64,000 nucleotides of DNA, taken from assembly GCF_008087625.1 (NCBI RefSeq), contig NZ_CP042997.1, positions 496,001 to 560,000 on the forward strand. The letters run 5' to 3'. Below the pieces are notes generated by a model. That model ran no database searches, had not been told where the DNA came from, and worked only from the letters and a program-made list of their open reading frames with translations. Of this stretch, positions 52,627 to 62,300 are shown piece by piece. How positions within the stretch are numbered: position 1 is the first letter of the stretch; each line of letters opens with the position of its first letter. Source of the DNA: Aquisphaera giovannonii. Its GTDB lineage: Bacteria; Planctomycetota; Planctomycetia; Isosphaerales; Isosphaeraceae. The position numbers and the translations under genes were made by a program.

Positions 52627-53920
52627 ATGACTGACGCAAACGACCCGGATCGCAGTCCCTCGGCGGAATCGCAGGCGATGCACGGCGACGCCGACGAATC
52701 GGGCCGGCCTCCCGAGGCGCCCTCCTCGCGTCGCGACGGCAGCGGCCTCGCCGGATTCGCCCGGCGGATACTCATCCCCTGGCAGCTCCTGTCCGCCCCG
52801 CTGGTCTGCCTGGCCTATCTGCTCGTCGAGCCGACCTACTGGTCCCAGAGCCTCGTCCTCGTCGAGCGCGATGAGGTTAACCCGTTCGGCCCCGGGGGCG
52901 ACGCTCGCGCGACGGCCGACGCGCAACCGGAATTCCTCCGCAGCCAGCTGGTCTCGCTCATCAGCGATCCCGTGCTCGAGGCCGCCTTCGTGGTCGATCC
53001 GGGGATCGCGAAGCTCCCGATGTTCAAGGGGATCGGCGATCCGGTCGGCGCGCTTCGCAGGCGTCTCGACGTGGGGATCGTCCCGAACACCAACTTCATC
53101 CGGATCGGGCTCGAATCCGCGTCGCCCGACGAGTCGGCCCGGGTCGTCAACGCGGTAACTCGGGCCTACAAGCTCGCCACCCAGCCGGACGAACACCAGG
53201 TCGTCCCGCCCGAGATCGTCGGCGTGCGCAAGGACACGGCGAGTGCCGAGGTCGCCGCCCTTGAGGAATACAAGGAGAGGGAGATCGACCCGAGGATCCG
53301 GAAAAAGCAGGAGCAGTTGCTGGCGCTGGCGGGCAAGGGGAGCGTCCGGCTTCGCGAGCCCGATACCGGCGCGAAGGACGCGGGCCGGGGCGTCCCCGAA
53401 TGGGCCTCCGACATGGACGCCGAGGAGCTGTACCGACGGACGCGGGACGACCTCATGCAGGTCCAGTTCCAGCTTATCGAGCTGGAGACGAAGCTGGAGG
53501 CCAGGCAGGAGGACAAGGCGCAGGCCGCGATCGACGGGCGGGACGGACAACCGGACGCGCAGGCCCGGGAGCTCGGGCAGCAGATCCGCGCGGCCTCACT
53601 GAGGAGGGACAGGCTCAAGGCGCTCCTCGATCGGTTCGAGGTCAGGATGGCGGACTCGCACGCGGGCGCGGTTCGTGCAGGTCGAGTTGACCAACCTCCA
53701 GGCCGTCGCCCAGCAGATCGACCGGAGGTTGTTGCAACTGAAATTCGAGGCGGACAGGGCCTCCTTGAGGATCCCGCGCATCGACATGGCCAAGGCCCCA
53801 AAGGCCCCGATCCGAAATCGTCGCCTGGTCTTCATGACGCTCGCCCCCGTCGCGGTTCTGGCGGCCCTACTGGCGCTCTCGATGGGCTTGCGTTTCGTCT
53901 CTCCCCGAGAACGGCCGTAG
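52627..53920 (+). pseudogene. Wzz/chain-length-determinant-like protein, frameshifted
   Basis: The first ~350 codons encode an N-terminal membrane helix (ILIPWQLLSAPLVCLAYLLV), a Wzz-type alpha/beta domain (YWSQSLVLVERDEVNPFGPG; PNTNFIRIGLESASPDESAR) and coiled coils (LEEYKEREIDPRIRKKQEQL; LIELETKLEARQEDKAQAAI). Around 53650-53672 the coding signal moves to the next frame, which continues VQVELTNLQAVAQQIDRRLL, LKFEADRASLRIPRI, and the C-terminal membrane helix FMTLAPVAVLAALLALSMGL. Removing one base near there restores a ~430-residue two-helix Wzz protein. It would control polysaccharide chain length. No slippery-site motif is obvious. Confidence 0.75.
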
Positions 53921-54104
53921 CACGTGCCCCGGGCGGGCCGGGGACCGGCTCACGTGGGGGAGCCGCGGCGAGGGATCGTCGCGCCTCTTCGTTGACGCGG
54001 GCGAACCGCGGGGCTAGCCTGAACTCCGGTGCCAAGGCCTGGGCGGCGGCCCTGCGCGGGACGTCGGGGCCCGGCACGGATCTTTCTCCCACGGAGTCGG
54101 ATCG

Positions 54105-55148
54105 ATGGCGGACGACGCGAGGCGGTCGGAAGTGCCCGATGACGGTTGCTGCGAGCGATGGTCCCGCCGCGACTTCGTGCGGAGCCTCGGGGCCGGGCTC
54201 CTCGGCGCCTCCGTGCCCGGCCTGGGCCTCCCCGGCGCGGCCTGGGCGGGGTCGGGCAAGGATGAGAGCACGCCCGGCCGCTCGGCCGCTGCGGAGACGG
54301 CCGTCGCGCGCTTCTATAAGAGCCTGACGAAGCCCCAGCGCGAGGCGATCTGCTTCCCGTTCGACCACAAGCTGCGGTCGGTGGTGAAGAACAACTGGAG
54401 CATCGTCAAGCCCGCGATCCGCGACATGGACAAGGAGCAGAAGGCCCTCTGCCGCGAGATCATGAAGGGCCTCACGAGCGAGGAGGGCCACGAGCGGTTC
54501 ATGAGGCAGATGAAGGACGACTCGCCGGGGGGCTTCGAAGCCTACCACGTCGCGGTCTTCGGCGAGCCGGAGAGCGAGAAGCCCTTCGAGTGGGTCCTCA
54601 CCGGCCGCCACGACACCCTCCGCGTGGACGGCAACAGCGTCGCCGGCGCGGCCTTCGGCGGGCCCATCTTCTACGGCCACGCCGCGGACGGCCACGACAC
54701 CGAGGACCCCAAGCACACCAACAACGTCTGGTGGCCCCAGGCCGAGGCCGCCAACATGATTTTCTCCACCCTCGACGACAAGCAGCGCAAGCAGGCGTTG
54801 ATGGAAGACGCCGAGGCCGACGACGCCGACACGATCCGCCTCAAGGGGGGCTCGCTCCCCTCCACCGGGCTCTCGATCGCCACCCTCGACGGGCAGCAGA
54901 AGCAGATGACGCGCAAGCTCATCGACACGATGCTCGCCATCTTCCGCGAGGGCGACGCCGAGGAGGTCCGCCAGTGCCTGGACGCGAGCGGCGGGGTGGA
55001 CTCGCTCCGCCTCACGTTCTTCAAGGAGGACGACCTCGGCGACGACGGCATCTGGGACATCTGGAAGCTCGAGGGCCCCGCCTTCTCCTGGTACTTCCGC
55101 GGCGCCCCGCACGTCCACGCCTGGCTGAACGTCGCGCGCCGGGCCTGA
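54105..55148 (+). CDS. Tat-exported DUF3500 protein
   Basis: 347 residues. A Tat signal (SRRDFVRSLGAGLLGASVPG, near residues 20-40) is followed by the DUF3500 domain: LTKPQREAICFPFDHKLRS, FEWVLTGRHDTLRVDGNSV, GGPIFYGHAADGHD, and the closing GPAFSWYFRGAPHVHAWLNV. The function of the family is not established; its members are frequent in planctomycetes and often carry Tat leaders, so they may bind a cofactor folded in the cytoplasm. The start ATG at 54105 gives the twin arginines near residue 20. Confidence 0.88.
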   Translation: MADDARRSEVPDDGCCERWSRRDFVRSLGAGLLGASVPGLGLPGAAWAGSGKDESTPGRSAAAETAVARFYKSLTKPQREAICFPFDHKLRSVVKNNWSIVKPAIRDMDKEQKALCREIMKGLTSEEGHERFMRQMKDDSPGGFEAYHVAVFGEPESEKPFEWVLTGRHDTLRVDGNSVAGAAFGGPIFYGHAADGHDTEDPKHTNNVWWPQAEAANMIFSTLDDKQRKQALMEDAEADDADTIRLKGGSLPSTGLSIATLDGQQKQMTRKLIDTMLAIFREGDAEEVRQCLDASGGVDSLRLTFFKEDDLGDDGIWDIWKLEGPAFSWYFRGAPHVHAWLNVARRA

Positions 55149-55406
55149 CGCGAGGCCCCCTCGGCCCCACCCCGGGCGTCCCGACGGCGATCCGTCGCCG
55201 GGACGCCCCTCGACGGCAGATAGGACGCCGGCCCTCCCCATCTCACGACCGCACGCGGGCCCGGCCCCCGCGGCTCGCCCGGAAACCCGACGACGGCCCT
55301 AAGATCCTCGTCGCCCGGACGTGGATGTCGGTGGAGGTCGCGGGCCGAAGGACGGCCGTCGTACGGCAGGCGGCCCGACGACCCGAGTGCGGGAGGAGTT
55401 TCGCCG

Positions 55407-55961
55407 ATGGACAGGCTTTCTCGACGGGGCGCGATCGGCCTCGGCTTCATGTCCGGCCCGGCATCGATGGCCGCGCTCGCGGGCGCGGGGGATGCCGCCG
55501 GGCCCGCGGCGCCGGAGGTCTCGATCGCGGTCCCCCTCTACAACGACGAGCGGGCGATCGCCATCGGGCCCGGCCGCCGGTTCCACGTCGTCCTTGCCAA
55601 TCGCTCGGAGCGGCCGCTCCGGTTGTGGTCGGACCGCTGCTCGGACGGCGAGGACAACCTCCGCTTCGAGCTCTTCGAAGGCCGCGGGGTCGAGGTCGTC
55701 CGGCGGAGCCCGCGGGACTGGGACAAGAACTTCCCCATGGCCGTGACGCTGGAGACCGGCGACCAGGACGTGCGGGAGGTCAGCTTCGATCCGGGCGAAT
55801 GGGGCCTGCCCTGGCCGCAGTCGGAGATCGGGACGCGGCGGGTACGCATGCGCGCCGTCTACGAGATCCGGGCCACGCAGGCCGCCGGGGAGAAGGGCGT
55901 CTGGGTCGGCAAGGTCGCGTCCAGGTACGCCGACTACACCGTGCGCGACTACCGCCGCTGA
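55407..55961 (+). CDS. Small secreted hypothetical protein with beta-sandwich-like domain
   Basis: 184 residues. The N terminus MDRLSRRGAIGLGF resembles a Tat or Sec leader (Arg pair plus a hydrophobic stretch to about 30). The rest looks like a beta-sandwich: VSIAVPLYNDERAIAIGPGR, FHVVLANRSERPLRLWSDRC, LRFELFEGRGVEVVRR, AVTLETGDQDVREVSFDPGE, VRMRAVYEIRAT. It resembles adhesin-like or protease-inhibitor-like folds, but no family is recognised. Confidence 0.6.
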   Translation: MDRLSRRGAIGLGFMSGPASMAALAGAGDAAGPAAPEVSIAVPLYNDERAIAIGPGRRFHVVLANRSERPLRLWSDRCSDGEDNLRFELFEGRGVEVVRRSPRDWDKNFPMAVTLETGDQDVREVSFDPGEWGLPWPQSEIGTRRVRMRAVYEIRATQAAGEKGVWVGKVASRYADYTVRDYRR

Positions 55962-56134
55962 TCCCGTCCCACGCAGGCGACGGGTTGGGCATGCCCCGAG
56001 TCGCCCGCCCCGGGTACCGGCCGCCGGATCGCCTCGGCCCGCTCAAACGGGCCCTCCTCGCGGGCCGGGCACGCCGGTTGCTGAGGGATACGGTCGGATT
56101 TCCCGGCCCGACAGCAACCGCGCGGAGCTCCCCG

Positions 56135-56926
56135 ATGCTCGTCCACGTCATCGCCGATTACGGTGAGGGCGACCTCGCCTTCGCCGAGGTGGCACAACGC
56201 TTGATCGCCCTGATCCCCGACGCCCGGCTGGTCTACACGCCGGTCGCGCCGTTCGCCACGCTGGCCGCCGGGTTCTGCATCGGCCAACTCGGCCTCAATG
56301 CCCCGCCCGAGGGGACGGTGATCTACCACAACGTTGCCCCGCGCGAGGACGACGACGCGAAGCGGGAGGAGAACGCCGGGGAGCGGCTCGCCTTCGCCCG
56401 GCTGAAGACCGGCGCCCTGGTCGTGGGCGTGAACGCCGGGCACGTCTACTCGTTCGTGCGGGATGCCGCCGAGGAACTCGGGTGGGCCGCGGCCGCCGAC
56501 TCCGGCTCGCAGTTCCGCTCGCGCGATATCTTCCCCCGGGCGGCCGCGGACCTCCTCTCCGGGAAGGGCGGGAAGGCCGCGCCGCTGGACCGGAAGGACA
56601 TCCCCGACGTGCCGGCCGGCAAGGTGGCCTACACCGACGGCTACGGCAACCTCAAGCTGACCCTGAGGCGCGAGGACGTCCCCGGGAAGGAGGGCCAGAA
56701 GGTCCGCGTCACCATCGGGAAGAAGGAGATGGACGCCATCCTGAGTGACGGCTCATTCGGCGTGGATCCGGGCCAGATGGCCCTGGCCCCCGGCAGCAGC
56801 GGCTGGCCCCTGCCCGGCGGCGGCAAGGTCGAATGGCTCGAGCTCTTCCTCCGGAGCGGCAACGCGTCGGAGGCCTTCGGCCGCCCGGAGAGCGGGGCCG
56901 ACGTGCGGATCGCGGGGAGGGCATGA
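56135..56926 (+). CDS. SAM hydroxide adenosyltransferase (DUF62 family)
   Basis: 263 residues. The N-terminal domain (LVHVIADYGEGDLAFAEVAQ, VIYHNVAPREDDDAKREENA, LVVGVNAGHVYSFV) and C-terminal domain (KVAYTDGYGNLKLTLRR, IGKKEMDAILSDGSFGVDPG) match the SAM-hydroxide adenosyltransferase/fluorinase superfamily. The superfamily uses S-adenosylmethionine and water or halide; most bacterial members release adenosine and L-methionine. The halogenase-specific loop is not visible, so hydrolysis is most likely. It ends 13 bp before the stop of the convergent regulator. Confidence 0.82.
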   Translation: MLVHVIADYGEGDLAFAEVAQRLIALIPDARLVYTPVAPFATLAAGFCIGQLGLNAPPEGTVIYHNVAPREDDDAKREENAGERLAFARLKTGALVVGVNAGHVYSFVRDAAEELGWAAAADSGSQFRSRDIFPRAAADLLSGKGGKAAPLDRKDIPDVPAGKVAYTDGYGNLKLTLRREDVPGKEGQKVRVTIGKKEMDAILSDGSFGVDPGQMALAPGSSGWPLPGGGKVEWLELFLRSGNASEAFGRPESGADVRIAGRA

Positions 56927-56939
56927 CCCCGGGCCGCGA

Positions 56940-58106
56940 TCAGCTCCGCACCTGCCGCCGGTAGGCCCCGGGGCTCTGGCCGGTCAGGCGCTTGAAGACG
57001 ACGCTCAGGTACTCGACGTGCTCGAACCCGGAGAGGGCGGCGACCTCCGCCAGCGGGAGGTCGGTCTCGGCGAGGAGCTGCTTGATCCGCTTGACCTGGA
57101 CGAGGCGGATCTCCGCCTGGGGCGAGCGGCCCAGGAACTTGCGGAACCGGCGCTCCAGCAGGCTCCGCGAGAGCGGCACGCGGCGGAGCACATCCGAGAC
57201 GCGCAGGCCCTCGCAGGCGCGCCGGCGGATGAGGCGGAGCGCCGCGGCGACGTCGGCGTCCGGGATCGCCAGGATGTCCGTCGATTGCCGCGTCACCACG
57301 CCCAGCGGCTCGATCCGCCGGTCCAGCTCCGGGGAACGGCGATCATCCTCGTCGCCGGCCATCAGCCGGTCGAGGAGCTCGGCGGCCTCGTGGCCGATCC
57401 GCTCGGCGCCGGGGACGACGGAGGACAGCGGCGGGTCGCACATCTCGCAGAGGAGCTCCTCGTCGTCCACGCCGATGACCGCGACCTCCTCCGGGACGGC
57501 GAGCCCGGCCCTGGCGCAGGCATCCAGGACGTGGTGCCCGCGGAGGTCGTTGCACGCGACGATCCCGAGCGGGCGGGGGAGCCCCGCCACCCATCGCGCG
57601 ATCCGGTCCTGCTCGCGGTCCCACCCCCGGGCGAGCGGGCCGCGCCAGTACGACTCGTGCACGTCGCACGCGCAGCCGGCCTCGGCCAGGGCGGCGAGGC
57701 ACCCCTCGCGGCGGCCGTCGGACCATCGCTCGCCGGTGAACCCGCAGAAAGCGAAGTGGCGGAACCCGCGCTCCAGGAGGTGCCCCGCGGCGAGGCGGCC
57801 GATCGCCGCGTCGTCGGAATGGACCCGGGGCAGGCCCAGGTCGTCGTGCAGGTCGTTGAGGTCCACCACCGGCACGCGCATCGCGCGGAACATCGCCGCG
57901 AGCTTCCGGTCGGTGGGCCGGCTGATGATGCCGTCCCAGCGATGCCGCCGCAGCCACGTCGGCGGCCCCGCCCCGAGCTCGCGCTGGTCCAGGAACATCG
58001 ACCACGGCCGATGCGACCGCACGTACCGCGCGATCCCCCGGTGGATCTGCCGCCCGTACACCACGGACGTCTCCACGATGACGGCCACGCGAGGGCGCTC
58101 GTGCAT
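56940..58106 (-). CDS. XylR-type transcriptional regulator (LacI-like sensor + AraC HTH)
   Basis: 388 residues. The N-terminal two-thirds is a periplasmic-binding-protein-like sensor (RVAVIVETSVVYGRQIHRGI; WDGIISRPTDRKLAAMFRAM; VHSDDAAIGRLAAGHLLERG; LGIVACNDLRGHHVLDACAR; VAVIGVDDEELLCEMCDPPL). From about 290 there is a double AraC helix-turn-helix (DVLRRVPLSRSLLERRFRKF; LPLAEVAALSGFEHVEYLSV). This fold is that of XylR, a D-xylose activator. It is divergent from the SDR and arabinofuranosidase genes, so the effector is probably L-arabinose or a pentose. The start ATG at 58106 is chosen because the sensor begins there. Confidence 0.9.
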   Translation of the reverse strand: MHERPRVAVIVETSVVYGRQIHRGIARYVRSHRPWSMFLDQRELGAGPPTWLRRHRWDGIISRPTDRKLAAMFRAMRVPVVDLNDLHDDLGLPRVHSDDAAIGRLAAGHLLERGFRHFAFCGFTGERWSDGRREGCLAALAEAGCACDVHESYWRGPLARGWDREQDRIARWVAGLPRPLGIVACNDLRGHHVLDACARAGLAVPEEVAVIGVDDEELLCEMCDPPLSSVVPGAERIGHEAAELLDRLMAGDEDDRRSPELDRRIEPLGVVTRQSTDILAIPDADVAAALRLIRRRACEGLRVSDVLRRVPLSRSLLERRFRKFLGRSPQAEIRLVQVKRIKQLLAETDLPLAEVAALSGFEHVEYLSVVFKRLTGQSPGAYRRQVRS

Positions 58107-58155
58107 CGCCTGCTCCCCGACCAGCCCCCGCCGACGGGCCCGCCGGCAGGCCGCA

Positions 58156-58222
58156 AAGGATCTCAATCGGAAAATCAAGGATCTCATGGCATCGGCGGTT
58201 TTCCCACCGTATCGTGAAAACC
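58156..58222 (+). promoter_or_regulatory. Candidate operators for the XylR-type regulator
   Basis: In the 196-bp divergent region between the regulator and SDR starts, the decamer AAGGATCTCA occurs twice as a direct repeat (58156-58165 and 58177-58186), 21 bp apart (two helical turns). Just downstream is an inverted repeat GGTTTTC ... GAAAACC (58197-58203/58216-58222). Direct repeats at about 21 bp are characteristic of AraC-family sites. No binding has been shown. Confidence 0.5.
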
Positions 58223-58302
58223 AGCCCGCGGCGAAGGTCAGCCCGGACGCCCCCCGCCCGGCCCGCCGCGAGGCCCCGTTCCTCCCTCTCCACGATGCTG
58301 CC

Positions 58303-59073
58303 ATGAACGCAACGCTCGCCGGCAAGACGGCCATCATCACCGGCGCGGGATCCGGGATCGGCCGCGCAACGGTTCTCAGGTTCCTGGAGGCGGGGGCTTC
58401 GGTCGTCGCCGTCGATCGCCGCGCCGACCTGGCGGAGTCGCTGGCGGCGGACGTCCCGGCCGGGGCGGGAGACCGGCTCGCCGCGGTCGTCGGGGACGTG
58501 TCCACCGAGCAGCCGGCCGAGGAGGCCGCCCGGGTCGCGCTCGACCGCTTCGGCGGCCCGGACATCCTGATCAACAACGCGGGCGTCAGCGTCGTCAAGC
58601 CGCTCCACGAGCACACCTCGGAGGAGTGGGACTCGGTGATGGACATCAACGTCAAGAGCATCTACTGGGCGGCGAAGCACGTCGTCCCGGCGATGATCGC
58701 CGGGGGCGGCGGCGTGATCCTGAACACCGGCTCCATCTCCGGCGAGGTCGGCATCCCCGGCCAGGGGGCCTACGCCGCGAGCAAAGGCGCGATCCACGAG
58801 ATGACCCGGCAGATGGCCGTCGAGTACGCCCACCACAAGATCCGCGTCAACGCCGTCGGCTGCGGCACGGTGGACACGCCCCTCGTCCGCTGGTCGGCCG
58901 AGAAGTCCGGCAACCCGGACGCCTTCTGGAAGATGCTCCGCGAGGGTCACCCCATCGGCCGCATCGCCGCCCCGGAGGAAGTCGCGGACTTCTACGTCTT
59001 CCTCGCCAGCGACAAGGCCACGTTCTTCACGGGGGCCATCCTCATGCTGGACGGGGGATACACGGCGCGGTGA
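58303..59073 (+). CDS. Short-chain dehydrogenase/reductase (SDR)
   Basis: 256 residues. A classical SDR: the NAD(P)-binding TGAGSGIGRA (about 13-22), the NNAGV segment (INNAGVSVVKPL), the catalytic Ser in NTGSISGEVG, YxxxK as Y-A-A-S-K (AYAASKGAI), and a C-terminal FFTGAILMLDGGYTAR. The glycine motif TGxGxGIG is normal for NAD(P)H-dependent enzymes. The substrate is not given by sequence; the neighbours suggest a sugar or sugar-acid dehydrogenase in arabinose/pentose catabolism. It is divergent from the XylR-type regulator, and the fused arabinofuranosidase gene starts 232 bp after its stop. Confidence 0.92.
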   Translation: MNATLAGKTAIITGAGSGIGRATVLRFLEAGASVVAVDRRADLAESLAADVPAGAGDRLAAVVGDVSTEQPAEEAARVALDRFGGPDILINNAGVSVVKPLHEHTSEEWDSVMDINVKSIYWAAKHVVPAMIAGGGGVILNTGSISGEVGIPGQGAYAASKGAIHEMTRQMAVEYAHHKIRVNAVGCGTVDTPLVRWSAEKSGNPDAFWKMLREGHPIGRIAAPEEVADFYVFLASDKATFFTGAILMLDGGYTAR

Positions 59074-59125
59074 GGGTGGCTCCGGTTATGGCTCTTGGTA
59101 TGAGGCGAGCCCAGGTACACTTCCC

Positions 59126-59213
59126 GCCTTACCAGAGGGGGGATACAGGGGGGTGAATCCGACCGCCTCGGCTTGCACGATCCACCCCCTCCAACTCCCC
59201 CTTGGTAAGGGGG
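59126..59213. repeat. Imperfect inverted repeat upstream of the GH51-GH127 gene
   Basis: 59126-59159 (CCTTACCAGAGGGGGGATAC ... GTGAATC) pairs imperfectly with 59179-59213 (GATCCACCCCCTCC ... CCTTGGTAAGG). The ends pair well (CCTTACCA/TGGTAAGG and the GAT/ATC flank); the centre has several mismatches. It belongs to the C-rich/G-rich palindrome class also seen at 3.4-3.6 kb and 63.7-63.9 kb. Confidence 0.6.
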
Positions 59214-59305
59214 AGAGCCGGACGTAGCCTCCCCTTGTGCGGGAGGCTACCGACGCCCCCGTTGGACAGGATCGACACACGGACCGAACCGATCAGGACT
59301 CCGCG

Positions 59306-62300
59306 ATGAAAGCCAGCTGGCCCCTCTCCCTCTCGTGCGCCCTGACCGCCTGCCTCGCCCTCGACTCCGCGCACGCTGAAGACGCCGCGATCGTCGTCCG
59401 GGCCGATAAGACGATCGCCCGCGTCTCCCGCCACATGACGGGAGTCTGCATCGAGGACGTGAACCACGAGCTGTACGGCGGCATCTACAGCCAGATGGTC
59501 TTCGGCGAGAGCTTCCAGGAGCCGCCGTCCACGTCGATCGAGGGCTTCCACGCCTACGGCAAGGGCTGGGCCCTCCGGGGCGACGCCCTCCGTGCCCCGG
59601 AAGGCGACGGCCCGAAGCTCGTGGCCGACCGGGCCCCGTTCGCGGCGGGCGAGGCCCGCGTCCAGGTCCGGTTCGCGCCGGATCACGGCGGGCTCGCGGG
59701 GTTGATCCTGAAGGTCTCCCGAGCCGGCGACGGCGCGGACAACTTCGTCGGCTACGAGGTCTCGCTCGACCCGAGCCGGCAGGTCCTGCTCCTGGGCCGC
59801 CACCGCAACAACTGGGAGCCCATCAGGGAGGTCCCCTGCCCCGTGCCCGTGGACCGCTGGATCGACCTGGCGGTCGCGATGACCGAGACCGGGCTGAAAA
59901 TCCGCGTGGACGGCAAGCCGGTCTTCGAGTACGAGGACCGCGAACATCCCCTCAGGTCCGGCACCGTCGGCATCCGCTCGTGGCAGCGAGAGACGGATTT
60001 CCGCAACCTCGCGATCGAGACCGGCGGCAAGGCGGAAGCCCTGGCCTTCCGGATGGCCCATCCGGACGAGACCGCCGGCGTCAGCGGCATGTGGCGGGGC
60101 GTCCGCCGCGGGGGAGCGACCGGCACGCTCGCGATCGAGTCCGATCGCCCGTTCGTCGGCCGGCAGGCCCAGCGGATCGCGTTCGAGTCCGGCGAGGGGG
60201 CCCTCGGCTTGGAGAACCGCGGGCTCAACCGCCGCGGCATGGCCTTCGCCGCGAACGAGCCCTACGAGGGCATCCTCTGGGCCCGCGCCGACGCCCCGGC
60301 CCGGCTGTACGTCGCCGCGGAAGGCTCGGACGGCCGGAGCATGGCCGAGACGATCGTCGCCGTCGAGGGCTCGGAGTGGAAGCGGTACGACTTCGCCCTC
60401 ACTCCGACCGCGTCGGTCGATTCCGGCCGGCTCTCCATCACGCTGAAGGCCCCCGGCTCCGTGGTCCTGGGCTACGTCTCCCTCCAGCCCGGCCCGTGGG
60501 GGCGGTGCAAGGACCAGCCCACGCGGAAGGACGTGGCCGAGGGGATCATCAAGGCCGGCGTCACCGTGATGCGGCTGGGCGGCTCGATGATCAACGCGGA
60601 CACCTACCGATGGAAGAACATGATCGGCCCGCGGGACCGCCGCCAGCCGCACAAGGGGACGTGGTATCCGTACTCGTCCAACGGCTGGGGGATCTTCGAG
60701 TTCCTCGGCTTCTGCGGGGCGGCCGGGATCCTTCCCATCGTCGATTTGAACATCGACGAGACCCCGCAGGACATCCTCGACTTCCTCGCCTACACGAACG
60801 GCCCGGCTGACGGCGAGTGGGGCCGCCGGCGCGCCGAGGACGGCCACCCGGAGCCGTACGGCCTGACGCACCTGGAGCTCGGCAACGAGGAGGCCGTCGA
60901 TGAGGCCTACTGGAACAAGTTCCGGGCCCTGGCCGAGGCGATCTGGGCCGCCGACCCGAAGATGACCCTGATCGTCGGCGACTTCGAGTACAGGAACCCG
61001 ATCGTCGACCCGTTGCACTTCGACGGGGCCCCGCGGATTACCAGCCTCGCCGCCCACAAGAAGATCCTGGACCTGGCAAAGGCCCGCGGCCGGCAGGTCT
61101 GGTTCGACGTCCACATCTGGAACGACCGGCCGCGCGAGGCCCGAGGCCGGCTCCACGCGCTGGCGACCTTGGACGCGGCGCTCGCGAAGCTCAGCCCCGG
61201 CGCCGACTACCGGATCGCCGTCTTCGAGGAGAACGCCAACAATCACACGATCCGGCGTGCCGTGGCGCACGGCGAGACCGTCAACGCCCTGATGCGGATG
61301 GGCGACCGCGTCCCGGTCGTCTGCGCGGCGAACGCCCTCCAGCCCGACGGCCAGAACGACAACGGCTGGGACCAGGGCTTCGTCTTCCTGGACCAGTCGA
61401 AGGTGTGGCTCCAGCCGCAGGCGTACGTGACGGAGATGATCTCGCGGAACTACCTGCCGCAGGTTGTCGAGGCCGTGGCGACCGGCGCCGGCGACGACCT
61501 GGACGTCGCCGCGACGCGGAGCGAGGACGGGGGAGAGCTGGTCGTCCAGGTGACCAACGTGAGCGACAAGGCCCACCCCGCCGCCATCCGCCTGGCGGGC
61601 TTCACGCCGACCGGCACGGCGGTTGATCTGGAGGAACTGACCGGCCCGCTCGACGGCCGGAACTCCGCCGCGGATCCCACGCGGATCCAGGTCCGTCGCG
61701 GCGAGGAGGCGTGGCGCGACGGTCGGGGAACGGCCCACACGTTCCCGCCCTTCTCGTTCACGACGTTGCGGCTCCGCGGGAAGCTTTCGGAGGACCCCTC
61801 GCCCGCGAAGGCCGCCTCGGTCCGCCCCGCCCAGGCGCCGGCCCCGCTGACGCGGGTGGCGATCGACGACCCGTTCTGGTCGCCCCGGCTGGCGCTCTGG
61901 CGGAAGGTGACGCTGCCCGACGTGCTCAACAAGCTCGAGAAGGACGGCGCCTTGCGGAACTTCGAGGCCGTCCGCGACGGCAAGAAGGCCAAGCACGGCG
62001 GGCCGCCTTGGGAGGACGGCCTGCTCTACGAGACGATGCGCGCGGCGTCCGACTTCCTGGCCATCTCCCCCGATCCGGAGCTGGACGCCCGGCTCGACCG
62101 CATCATCGCGCTGGTCGCCGCGGCGCAGGCGAAGGGCGGGGACGGGTATATCAACACCTGGACGCAGCTCGAGGTCCCCGATCAGCGCTGGGGCTTCCAC
62201 GGCGGCAACGACGTCTGGCAGCACGACCTGTACAACGCCGGCGGGCTCATCGAGGCGGCCGTCCACCACGCCCGCGCCACGGGCAAGGCCTCGCTCCTGG

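Noticed and set aside
53640-53690. Programmed ribosomal frameshift in the Wzz-like gene.
   Set aside because: No slippery heptamer or obvious downstream pseudoknot was seen in the switch region, so a mutation or sequencing error is simpler.
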